From the NCBI GenBank assembly GCA_963971575.1, contig OZ020617.1, positions 21,599,403 through 21,663,402 of the forward strand: a stretch of 64,000 nt of DNA, in the 5' to 3' direction. The stretch comes from Liopterus haemorrhoidalis (lineage: Eukaryota > Arthropoda > Insecta > Coleoptera > Dytiscidae). Position 1 is the first letter of the stretch. Every line of letters starts with the position of its first letter. Under the pieces are notes generated by a model. The model was not told the DNA's origin. It saw only the letters and a program-made list of their open reading frames with translations, and did not search any database. The position numbers and the translations under genes were made by a program. This document shows, piece by piece, positions 22,650 to 34,200 of the stretch.

Positions 22650-23033
22650 TTACCTTGCGGTAATTCCCCGCGTTTTATTTTGTACTCGGATTGTTCACAA
22701 CGAATATTCAGCGAGAATCTACTATTATATTGTACAAAGTGGTATGTATGTTCTATTCAACTTCTGGTGTATCTTCATTTTTCCGGTAACGCGGAGAGAG
22801 GAAAATGAACCGCCGTCTTATGCGGATGATATTTTTTTAGTGCTTACGCTTAATTTTATTTCGACAGGGGGTACTGACTAATTTTTATTGATAAAAATCA
22901 TGCATTTTTTCCTCGAATCCGTGTCGAATCAAAGTCACCATTGATCGGCACGGACAGGTTTTATCAGACGATAATTCAAAAATATTCTTAACACAAGACG
23001 GCCGGTCCAGGATATCTACGGCGAGAATCAAAG

Positions 23034-23641
23034 TGTTAAATGGTAATAATGGTTCAGGATAGCTTTTTGGACGTGCGAGATAATATTTTGAGGTATCAGA
23101 AAACATTTTTCAAAGAATCTGGGCCATTATTTGAGCAATTTGAGGTAAAAATATGCTCAAAAGGAGACAGCTGTCAAATTTGTTGCATTTTAAAATGGGA
23201 CGAGATTTCACATTTTGAACGTGTTTCTTGACAGAAGAATACTAATTAAGGATTTAAGGTGAATTAACGATAAAGTTTAAGACATTTGCAGGGCGAATTT
23301 CCATAAAATAGTGTTAAAAAAAGATTTATAGATATTAAAAATTTCAGGGTTAATCAAAGTGTTAAGTGGTGATAATTGTTCAAGATAGCTTATTTGACGT
23401 GCGAGATAATATTTTGAGGCATCAGAAAACCTTTTTCAAAGAATCAGGGCCATTATTGGAAATATGCTTACAAGATTTCAGAAGGTGACAGCTGTCAAAT
23501 TTTTTGCATTTTAAAATGGGACGAGATTTCACATTTTGAACGTATTTCTTGATAGAAGAAAACTAATTAAGTATTTAAGGTGAATTAACGATAAAACTTA
23601 AGACAGGGGGAATTTCCATAAAATAGTGTTAAAAAAAGATG
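23034..23641 (+). repeat. Diverged tandem duplication, two units of about 310 bp
   Basis: Units at about 23034-23340 and 23361-23641 share GACGTGCGAGATAATATTTT, CATTTTAAAATGGGACGAGA and AATTTCCATAAAATAGTGTT. Short frames at 22885-23231 come from this DNA and show no motif. Confidence 0.8.
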
Positions 23642-24092
23642 AGCGACGAGTTTTATAATCAACAAGTGCGACAAAATTATATTAAAACGAGTCGCGAAGC
23701 GACGAGTTTTAACAACGTAGGGGAGAAGACCGGCGTAGCCGGGCTGAGGCCCCTAGTCGATTCTTTCATATAAAGAATAGAGTTCAATATTGTCTAATAA
23801 CACATGCAACATCAGTCGTCCAATTCACATGGACTAAATTAACTTGCTACAATTCATTATTTTCTTTAAGTGCGTGTTGTGATTGTTAAATTATTGAACA
23901 TTCTCGAAACTCGAAAAATTGTATGTAATCTCAGTGGTGTAGCATAGCGGAGGCGGTGGTGGCGGCTCTTTTTTGGGGCGGCAAATTTTGTACATTTTTG
24001 AGCCTTTTAGATTTAAATACCTAAATAAGGGGGCGGCGAAATTGGCATCCGCCCCGGGCGGCTGAAACCCACGCTACGCCACTGGTTATCCC

Positions 24093-24757
24093 CTTTCATA
24101 AACTTTTAATGTTTTTATTATTAATAATATTACTATTATTTATATTTATAATTATTTTTATTATTATTTTTTTTTCCTTTAGTACTATTTTTTATTTGTT
24201 ACTGCTACTTTAAATTAATGTATTCTTTATTTTTGTGCCGCAATATTATTGGGCCATTGCCTGTTGTGAGGAAAAATAAATAATTAAATGTTACTTTATT
24301 ATTGATGTTATTTTGCCCTGCAACTTATTTTTAATTTAGAAAGCGCATATAGGAAACATGTACGATATTGAAACGGAAATTAAATTATTAGCATAAAAAG
24401 TTCCTGGAAAACATTTCAAAATATGACCTTAATATCTCAGTTGCAGAACAACGGAACCATATCCTTATTCATGTGTCTAGTCCACAATGAACTTAATAAG
24501 AACATATGGTGGAACTTTACGAAACCTAACTAGTTGTAAGAGGAAACTAGAATTTATTAAAACGCCTTGAACATTTTGTGTCATTTGCAATGTGTCTAAA
24601 CATTAGATAATAAATTACAACGTTTTATCACCAAGTAATGGTACAGAAATTACGTAGATATTATTAATAAGAAGTGATTAATAAATGAGTAAAATCGAGT
24701 TCTTTTTTAAGAATAATTATTTTTCTCAGTCCATTTGTAATCTAATCCTAGACAAAC
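24093..24757. other. No gene recognised
   Basis: AT-rich, 660 bp, with runs such as TATTATTAATAATATTAC. AATAAATAATTAAATG near 24276 resembles a retroelement tail, but I cannot attach it to a coding sequence. Confidence 0.35.
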
Positions 24758-24765
24758 TTTGTATA

Positions 24766-25993
24766 CAGACCCGGCGCTAGCTTCTTTGGCGCCCGGGGCA
24801 AAACCAGTCAAACTGCGCCCTTGTAAAAAAATTTGCAGTGGCGTACCGAAGAGTGGGGTTGGAGTCACGTGCATCGTCCAAATTGTTCAAGAACAACAAT
24901 ATAAACAGAAATAAGTAAATATTATTTTAATAATTTCACTCGAGAACTTCTGATTCAATTTTCAGTTAAATTTTGTTTTCTGTGCGTAGCTACATCATCA
25001 GGTCAAGTTTCGGCTGTGTTTTATTAAAATCGGTTCAGAAGTTCCAAAATTATAATGAAATTTGTGCACGCGGGTGGAACGATATTAATGTTTTCAGTGA
25101 CAACATAGGTTCGTCAGCGGCAAAGTAAGTACACGATTCCTGAACTAATCAGATAGCTGGAGTTGATTTGTAAAGTCCATTCTTCTCGCATGGGCAATTT
25201 TATGCAACGTGTTTGAGTGCCAATTCAACGCCAGCAACAACCTTTACGTACTAGCTCCTAATCATAAAAATAAAAACATTGTTTACAAAGAAGCTGTCAG
25301 ATAAGTAATCCTGTTCAGTTTAATCCTGGCCTTTCTCATGTTAATAGTATTGTCTACTGTTCTGTCACCAAATTACGAGTAGGTATGTTGTAACTTCCAA
25401 TAAAATGTAGATCAATAAAACGAACTGTCCCCGGAAAAGCCAGGCGCGGCAGCTCATAAGTACATATATTGATATACAGAGCGATCATCAAATCTTGACC
25501 GTTATGCAATACTTGACAGAAACATTTAGCTATCAAACTTATTTCCCAGGACATGTATATATAGGCGTACATTCTATTTTTATTAACTTATACGAATTGA
25601 TTATTATATGAACACTATTTTTCTCTACACGCCAATGAGTTGATAACAGATATTAAGTTAGCAACACATATCCTCGGGTGAGTTCGGGATAACGAAGTAA
25701 TCTGTTTGGTTCTTTGTTAAATTGGGATTTTCAGCTGTGAATTAGAATACAGTTTTGATATTTTTAAACTTATTGTTTACTGTTATGTAACGGACAATAA
25801 ATAATGATCGCACGGTAGAATTAAAAATGCATATTTTTGTTCAGAACAAAATTAATTAATTTTTGCAATCCGCATTCATAAATTTCTGGGTACGCTATTG
25901 AGGATGTGTATATTAAAACGCTCATTTTGGCGCCCTTAACAGCGTGGCGCCCTGGATATGTGTCCCTTTCATCCTTGCCTTTCACCATCGCTG
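24766..25993. mobile_element. Degenerate hAT-like element
   Basis: The left end CAGACCCGGCGCTAGC and GGCGCCC boxes on both sides (near 24790 and 25930-25950) resemble other hAT ends in the window. Flanking 8-mers TTTGTATA and GTTGTACA match at 6 of 8. The inverted repeats themselves are weak. A CAGTGGCGTACC terminus-like box at 24836 suggests a second hAT inside it. It also carries a family-X repeat. Confidence 0.4.
24935..25320 (+). repeat. Helitron-like repeat family X, copy 2
   Basis: Reverse-complement match to 860-1371: TAGCTACATCATCAGGTCAA, GTGTTTTATTAAAATCGGTT and ATAATGAAATTTGTGC. It lacks the TCTATA start, so it is truncated. Confidence 0.6.
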
Positions 25994-26141
25994 GTTGTAC
26001 AGCTAAACTTATGGAATAATGTATGCTACCAAATACTCAAATTTCAAGTAAAATACTTAAAATTATTTCAAGTGTTTTTAGTACTTCAAGTTACTTGTAC
26101 TTTCTGAATTTGGCAATTGTACTTGATACTGCAAATACTTC

Positions 26142-26441
26142 CAGGGCCGTAACTAGCTTTTTTCGCCCCCCCCCCCTAAACACTATATAATATAAGTGAT
26201 GTCCTGAAAAAAAAAGAAAGTCCTCACTTCCAAAACATATGTTATGACCTAAAAAAAAGGTCCTTACTGCTAAATAATAAGTGATGTCTAAAACAAAAGG
26301 TCTTCATTTTTAAAATCCAAGTGATGACCTAAAAAAAAGGTCCTCACTCAAATACAAATCTTATGCCAATATTCTGGGGCCCCCCTTCGAATCTGGGCCC
26401 TGGGCATGTGCCCCTGTTGCCCCTGCCCAGTTAGGGCACTG
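26142..26441. mobile_element. hAT MITE (300 bp) with internal 40-bp repeats
   Basis: Left CAGGGCCGTAACTAGC and right end (reverse complement) CAGTGCCCTAACTGGGC. AATACTTC (26134-26141) and AGTACTTC (26442-26449) match at 7 of 8. The interior is about four units like AAGTGATGACCTAAAAAAAA followed by GGTCCTCACT. Confidence 0.82.
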
Positions 26442-26699
26442 AGTACTTCTATGAAAATACTTGTACCTGATACTTGTTTTCGAAAATAACTAGTACTAGT
26501 AGTAGTAACTAGTAACAAACTAAAAGGACTTAAAGTAGTTTATAAATATTATTATTTTTTTAAATAACATCGACTTAAATGTTGAAGTGGGTGAATTTAA
26601 TTATGAAAATACATAAAGTAAAAAAAATTATTGTCAACTTTATTTACATATTTATTTTTTTAATATGATGTTCTTATCTATTTTACATTAAGTATTTAA

Positions 26700-26930
26700 C
26701 ATTCTTCTTTTACTTTGGGCACTTTCAATCTTCTCTCCCATATCTTTCTTACCATTCTGTCCTCCCTCATTCTCATCACGTGTCCTATCCACTGTAATCG
26801 TCTACCTCTCAGTTCTTGTGTGATACTCGGCTTTGAGTTCAGTTCTCGGATATCTTTGTTTTTATATATTTTCTATTCACCATTAATTTATTGGGAACGA
26901 AAGATTCGGTGTACAAAAATTACCTCCTTG
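26700..26930 (-). mobile_element. LINE family L, 3-prime end fragment
   Basis: On the minus strand: the GEWRIR...DIREL region, then the GHVMRM-type block (CACGTGTCCTATCCACTG on plus), then CCCAAAG and a short GAA tail at 26700. Only about 230 bp remain. Confidence 0.7.
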
Positions 26931-27890
26931 AACCTAATATGAGATTCGCGTGGCGAGAACAACGATAATTTTTAAAATAATGATTTAATCATTTCTATAA
27001 CTTTCAATAATTATACATTTGTTTAAAACAATAAAATGAAAAATACGTCTGTGAAGTTACCGTTCCCGCAACGGTCACGGCAATCCTGTATTGTTCTGAC
27101 GTCTGACTTTAATCTTCTAGATCCAAAGCAGCGTTTTGACAACTAAGTGCAGTGGTAAGTTAAAAACACAACGATATGAATTTATTATTATTATTATTTT
27201 TGTATAACATTATGTATATTTTTCCAGTACTTGAAGTAATTTTTCCGTACTTAAGTACTTTAAATTTTTCACGCGTACTTTGAATGTTTATTAAAATAAT
27301 ATACAACAATACAACTCATTAAAAATTGTAAAATATAGTTGTTTTGTTTTATTCTGATAAAAGTCTGTATTTTTACAAATGTCAAACTAGGTAAAATATA
27401 TCATTTTTATTTTTCATTGTAAATAAATCGCACTACAAATTTATTCTGGTGACATATCGTTCTTCACTTTTGTACTAAAATTAATTATTCGCGTAGACAT
27501 ATGTGACAAAGTGTCAACATCGCTTAAAGAAGATGCACTGAACGGAAACTAAATGTAACAGGATCCTGAAATGATTAAAGATGTATGAGAATCGAGTGCA
27601 TTGATACACGGGATCGCTGCATCTTCCTGAATTATACATGTGACATGCTGTAAAACACATCCGCTAAATGTACTTGATATATCACAGATTACAAACCAAC
27701 TACAATTTATATGCTTTTAAAGATGTATTTCATTAGGTGGAAACTTCTTCATGCATAAATACTGTTTTTAAAAAACTGAACATTTTGATTTGAATTATAG
27801 CAATATATATCTTTGGTTGAATTTTTATAAGAAGATCATGACGTCACGAATACATACCAATAACTTTATATATAATAAGATAATAAGTAT
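26931..27890. other. No gene recognised
   Basis: AT-rich, 960 bp. No frame or repeat of note. Confidence 0.4.
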
Positions 27891-27899
27891 AAATACATA

Positions 27900-28062
27900 A
27901 AAAAAAAAATTTTTGTCTATCTATCTGAGATTCACTAAAAAACGGCTGGGCATATTTTCATGTAATTTTGCATGATGATAGAGTTAAACCAGGATACGTA
28001 CATAGGCTATAAGGTATTTCCAGGAGAGTGTTTCGGGGTTAAAACTGTTTACTAAAAACCTT
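27900..28062 (+). repeat. Dispersed repeat Z, copy 2
   Basis: Matches 17867-17990 (AACGGCTGGGCATATTTT, AGTTAAACCAGGATAC, GGGGTTAAAACTG). Preceded by a TCTATCTATCTGAGATTC tract typical of dispersed-repeat starts. Confidence 0.6.
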
Positions 28063-28324
28063 AAAATATCTACCTTATTATTGACTTCTCTCTCTTTAAG
28101 TTTACAATCCTAAGATCGCCACTCCTCCCTGACTTCTGATTTTCTCTTAGAGTGCCATGCTCGATGCTCTGAACTGACAAGTTCGTACTGAACATATTCC
28201 GAGCGTAAGCTATTTACCCGTATACAGTTGTGTTGTGTGTGTTGCCTGTATATAACACAATCGTATGGGACCTACAATTTATTATCGTGGTATCCGAACC
28301 ACTAATTATTTTGGGGAAATGTTA

Positions 28325-28468
28325 CTAGGGCTTTTACCTCGGTGGTTGCCCGATAACTTCCGAGGGAGAAACGGTCGGAAAAATGTAAGGGGTTTTCCGG
28401 TACCGGGGAATGAACCCTGGTCCGCCGCTCAGTAGTCCACACACTAACTAACTGAGCTACGACCGTTC
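28325..28468 (-). mobile_element. tRNA-derived SINE
   Basis: The minus strand reads GGTCGTAGCTCAGTTAGTTA (A box) and CAGGGTTCATTCCCC (B box at about 28405-28417), 72 bp of tRNA-like head. A body follows with CTCCCTCGGAAGTTATCGGG. The acceptor arm does not close, so this is a SINE and not a working tRNA gene. A body fragment recurs at 45765. Confidence 0.75.
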
Positions 28469-28771
28469 TCATTGACTTAACAGAACATATATATTGACTA
28501 TTACTATTATATTATATATGAACAATATATTGATCTATCTAGAAAAATTGTTTATAGTAGGAAAGCAAATGTTTTTTGTTCGATGTGAACAAAAAAGATT
28601 TTGTCGACAGCAAAATCATATTTAACAAAAAGAGTAGAAGAAAACAAATCAGATATATGTGCTTATTTTTTCATTATTTTTGATGAATATTTGGGGAGTT
28701 ATGGGGGGACACCCAAAAGCTATACTTTTGAAATATCTCCGATTCACAAGAAGGAATTAAGGGTTGTCGAA

Positions 28772-30014
28772 GATTAGTGGACAGTATCACCGACGGATTT
28801 AATCTAAATAAGCACACTGGAATGGTACTATTGGATATATAAAAAGCCTTCGACACAGTTTGGCATAAAGGTTTAATCTTAAAACTTATCAGAATGCATT
28901 TTCCACCATACTTGATACAGCTGATAAATTCCTACATTCAAGACCGAAGATTTCAAGTAATGATAAGACAATGCAAGTCAAGATAAGACAAGGAAAATAG
29001 AAGCAGGCGTTCAATCCTTGAACCGGTTCTTTTCAACATATACATTAACGACTTTCCTAGGGTAAATAATGTCTACTACTCGTTATATGCACACGACGCA
29101 GCTATTTTCACTCGATCTTGGAGACCAAATACCCTCGTCAAACGACTGAAAACGTCAAATGCAACTGAAAAAATTATGATGTTCACGGATAAGTGGAAAA
29201 CGAAGCTAAGACTGAAGCCATCCTATTCACGAAAAGAAGACCACGGATGTATAATAACATACAAATACATGGTGAAAATGTCTCCTGGTCAGCAATAGTC
29301 AAATATCTTGGACTACATATGGACAATAAATTAAATTTCACACAGCATTGTAAGAAAATATGCCAAAAAGCAACAGCAAACATGAGGGCACTATTCCCAG
29401 TTTTTAACAAAAGATCCAGATTATCGCAAGCAAACAAAATACTGCTATACAAAGCCATTATTAGACCATCACTTATATGCTTGTCCTGTGTGGAGCAATA
29501 CCGCAGAGACTAACTACAGTAAAACTCAGTACAAAATAAATGCTTCAGAATCGCCGGTAATTACCCAAGGTACAAACGGCTAACGGAGATACATGAAGAG
29601 CTGCAAATGGAATATATAAAGGACTCTATTCACAAACTAACAGAAAATTTCTTCTCCAGATGCCTTATCAACGATAACCCCTTGATTAATAAAATAGGTG
29701 ACTATGAACTTAATGAATTACGCTATAAGCGCTATAAACATAAACTGAGGAAATACATCCTACTACAGTGAAGGAAATAAACTAGATCAGTGACAATAAA
29801 ATGCGAAGTGAGTGAAGTGCGTTCGAATACGAATTACTTGACTGTAAGTTTTGTACAATTTTTTTTCCTACCAAAATTAACATTGTAATCATTAATTTAT
29901 AGGTCTTGTAAAAGTATTTTAGGATTATGAGATGGTGTAATCTCGTTGCCTAAATCACTAATATTGTTAATTAGTTGTAAATAGAAATATTTAATAAATA
30001 TGTTAAAAAAAAGA
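28772..30014 (+). pseudogene. 5-prime-truncated Jockey-like LINE
   Basis: The frame starts RLVDSITDGFNLNKHTGMVL, then KAFDTVWHKGLILKL, FNIYINDFP, a catalytic box changed to YAHDAAIF, and VKYLGLHMDNKLNFTQHCKK (29193-29513), ending near NELRYKRYKHKLRKY. Several stops and frameshifts are present. The 3-prime end is AATAAATATGTTAAAAAAAA at about 30012. GTTGTCGAA occurs at 28763-28771 and 30015-30023, a likely target duplication. The YADD-to-YAHD change would inactivate the enzyme on its own. Confidence 0.82.
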
Positions 30015-30023
30015 GTTGTCGAA

Positions 30024-31289
30024 CTAAACATGACATTTTAACTATTATGATTACGGGTTTAATATTTACGCTATAACTTACAAACTAACGATGGCAGGTA
30101 AATCCAAAAGAGACGCATATTCACAAACACTAAACACTAATTTGTCACTACACTACAACTTACATACGTAACTACTTGGTTAGATTAAATAGGTTCGACC
30201 GAACACTCTAAATGTCCTAACCTAACCCATAATGGGCAAAATATGACTGCCCTTAAACATGTATTAACCTCATGACTGTTTTAACTGATCTTTCCCGAGA
30301 AACGACCATTGCTTGATTGCCTTTATTTTTTAAATTCGTTCCCTTGACCAAATGTTATTAAAACCCCGTGCACTTGGTCATCTGGATTACCTCAAAAGTC
30401 AGACGATAGTAATGACTTAATAAATTAAATAGAACCATCTCTTTAGAAAAATAAAGTCTTTAGTAAATAAAGACTTTAAAGCATCTATTAATTTGACATT
30501 TTTGTGCATTTCTATAGAATTTACAATGCCCTGTTTTATGTTCTTAATATTAGGGACTAATAAACATGTTTACATTTAAGTGTCCCTTTCTAAGAAATAA
30601 ATTATTTTAATTATAATTTTTCAGTATTTTACTCTAATTGGATGGTTATATTTAATTTATTTATAAAATTCTATTTCTGAAACAATACCAAAATTACCTC
30701 CCTTACATTTCTTAATGCAAGAACAAATGCTAAGTATAAGGGCAAGTTATTTTTACTCCTTGTGCTTCTAAACCAGCTGATTTAGGTGGAATAAATAATA
30801 AAACAATGTTAAATTTATTAATCGTACCCCGTGGAAAACTATATTAAGCGTTTAATATGGCTAGTGAATATTTAATAATACCAGTTATAATCTCAAATTT
30901 GTCTAGCTTTACCCAAGATGTTCATTACTAGTTTATTACATTAATATTTCATCAAAACCTCTTATCTAGTTTATATTTACTATTAGCTAATAGCTAATAT
31001 AAGATCCATTAAACAGAACATTGAAGTAGTTTTTCTTCCTGAATATTCAACTAGAACTTAATTTATTTCAGCGCACAAAATAAAATAAAAATTGCAGACG
31101 TGGGTCGTTTCGAAATCTGTGGTTTAAATCGAAGCTTGGTCACAGATGTTTTTAGTGGCACAGTTCTGTTTGATGGCATTTTTATGTATGAATTATTTTA
31201 TTTTTCGTTAAATGTATTTTTAAATCAACCAATTTTTATGTGGTTTATTTTATTTTAACATGTTTATCACAAAATGAAAATATAGTATT
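30024..31289. other. No gene recognised
   Basis: 1.27 kb of AT-rich DNA. No open frame above 60 aa and no repeat shared with the rest of the window that I noticed. Confidence 0.45.
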
Positions 31290-31290
31290 A

Positions 31291-34200
31291 CTAGCTGAAA
31301 ACCCGTGCTTCGCTACGGTATATTGATGGTCTCATTGGCATAAAATCCGCAGTTTGTTTTTAAACTTGTGTATGGGTAACCTTTGTAAAAAAAAATCTAG
31401 TCGATATCTCATCTGTCCTAAGAGATATTGAGGTATCCGTGAAAAAACAGTTTACTCTTTTCACCAGATAGGGGTCGAACTTGAAAAAATCCTTTCTTAG
31501 TGGGTTCTTACGTCATACTGAAAAATGTACTCTCCTATAATTTTTTATTTTAATTTTATTTTTATATATTTTTATTTTAAAAATGTACTCCCGTAATTTT
31601 TTATTTCTAACAAAAAAATACTAATTTACCCTTTAGGAGTGAAAGAAAACTGTCAAAACACATATATGCCAAAATGGAATGTTATAACTCAACAACCGCT
31701 GGATATACAAAGGGTTCTATAATTCACCCCGAATGTAGATTCACCCCTTTAGGGGTTGATTAAGATAAAATCCTGAAATACATTTTTCGGCATTTCTATG
31801 GGTAATCTTTATAAGCAAAAACCAAGTCTATATCTTATTGATCCTAGAAGATATTAAGGAGTCCTTGAAATCACAATTCCCTCTTTTCACCCTTTAGGGG
31901 TGATATTTGTTAAAGGTAAAAAACTGTTAAAACCATTTCGAGATATTTTAAAAAGACACCTATGTGCCAAAAAGAAACGTTATAACTCCACAAACACAGG
32001 AAATACGACGCGATTTATAATCTACCCCGTTTGTAGAATCACCCCTTTAAGGGTTGATTATGACGAAATCCTGAAATAAGTTTTTCGGCATTTGTATGGA
32101 TAATTTTTATAAGCAAACACCAAGTCGATATCTTATTGGTCCTAAAAGAATTAAGGTACTATTGAAATCACATTTCACCCCTTTTCAACCTTAAGGGGTG
32201 AAATTAAAAAAAATAGCAAAATCATTTCGAGATATTTAAAAAAAAATACCTATGTGCCAAAAAGTAATGTTGCAACTAAACGAACACAGGAAATACGACG
32301 GGATGTATAATTCATCCCGATTGTAGATCCACCCCTTAAGGGGTTGATTAGGACAAAATCAAAAATTTAGTTTTTCGGTATTTGCATGGGTAGTTTTTGT
32401 AAGCAAAAACCAAGTCAATATCTTATTGGTCCTTAAAAATGTTTAACAATCCTTGAAATCACATTTTACCCCTTTTCACCCTTTAGGGGTTAAATTTAAA
32501 AAAATTGTCAAAACCATTTCGAGATATTTTAAAAATACGCCTATGTGCCAAAAAGAAACCTTATAACTCAACAAACACAGGGAATACGACGGGATGTATA
32601 ATTCACCCCAATTGTAGATTCACCCTTTAGGGGTTGATTAGGACAAAATCCTGTAATATATTTTTCCGTATTTGTATTGGTAATCTTTGTAAGCAAAAAG
32701 CAAGTCGTTATCTTATTGGTCCTAAGAGATATTAAGGAACCTTGATATTACAATTCACCCCTTTTCACCCTTTAGGGGTGAAATTTAAAAAAACTGTCAA
32801 TACCATTTCGAGATATTTTAAAAGGACACCTATGTGCCAAAAATTAATGTTGCAACTAAACGAACACAGGAAATACAATGGGTGTAGGTTCACCCGTTTA
32901 GGGGTTGATTAGGATTAAATTCTGAAATAAGTTTTTCGGTATTTGTATGGGTAATCTTCGTAAGCAAAAAGCAAGTCGATATCTTATTGGTCCTAAGATA
33001 TATTAAGGAATCCTTGAAATCACAATTCACCTCTTTTCACCCTTTAGGGAGTAATTTTAAAAAACTGTCAAAACTATTTCGAGATATTTTAAAAAGATAC
33101 CTATGTGCCAAAAATTAATGTTGCAACTAAACGAACAGAGGAAATACGACGGGATGTATAATTCACCCCGATTGTAGATCCATCCTTTAGGGGTTGATTA
33201 GGACAAAATCCTGAAATATATTTTTCGGTATTTGTATGGGTAATCTTTGTAAGCAAAAAGCGAGTCAATATCTTATTGGCCCTAAGAGATTTAAGGAATC
33301 CTTGAAATCACAATTCACCCCTTTTCACCCGTTAGGGGTGAAATTTTAAAAAACTACCAAAACCTTTTCGAGATATTTTAAAAAGACACCTATGTGCGTA
33401 AAAAGTAATGTTGCAACTAAACGAACACAGGAAATACGATGGAATGTATAACTCACCCCGATTGTAGATCCACCCCTTTACGGGTTGATTGGGACAAAAA
33501 CCTGAAATATGTTTTTCGGTATTTACATGGGTAATCTTTGTAAGCAAAAAGCAAGTCGATATCTTATTGGTTCTAAGAGATATTAAGGAATACTTGAAAT
33601 CATAATTCACCCCTTTTCACCCTATAGGGGTGAAATTTTAAAAAACTACCAAAACCTTTTCGAGATATTTTAAAAAGACTCCTATGTGCTAAAAAGTAAT
33701 GTTGCAACTAAACGAACACAGGAAATACGACGGAATGTATAACTCACCCCGATTGTAGATCCACCCCTTTAGGGGTTGATTAGGACAAATTCCTGAAATA
33801 AGTTTTTCGGTAATTGTATGGATAATCTTTGCAAGCAAACAGTAAGTCGATATCTTATTGATCCTAAGAGATATTAAGGAATCCTTGAAATCACAATTCA
33901 CCCCTTTTCAACCCTTAGGGGTGGAATTTTAAAAAACGGTCAAACCCATTTCGAGATATTTTAAAAAGACACTTATGTGCCAAAAAGTAATGTTGCAACT
34001 AAAGGAACACAGGAATTACGACGGGATGTATAATTCACCCCGATTGTAGATCCACCCCTTTAGGGGTTGATTAGGACAAAATCCTGAAATTGATGATTCG
34101 GTATTTGTATGGGTAATCTTTGTAAGCAAGAAGCAAGTCGATATCTTATTGATCCTAAGAGATATTAAAGAATCCTTAAAATCACAATTTAACCCTTTTC

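Larger units (their letters stand above)
22344..24084. mobile_element. hAT-type non-autonomous element (1741 bp)
   Basis: Starts CAGTGGCGTAGAGACGTGGG and ends CCCACGCTACGCCACTG. GTTATCCC stands exactly before (22336-22343) and after it (24085-24092). The perfect 8-bp duplication and CAGTGGCGTAG ends mark a hAT element. The interior holds a 28-bp palindrome, a tandem duplication and a second terminus-like sequence at 23932 (CAGTGGTGTAGCATAGCGG), but no transposase motif. Confidence 0.88.

Noticed and set aside
24836..25898. Separate hAT element bounded by CAGTGGCGTACC and GGTACGCTATTG
   Set aside because: The ends are plausible, but the flanking 8-mers do not match, so I only mention it within the larger element.
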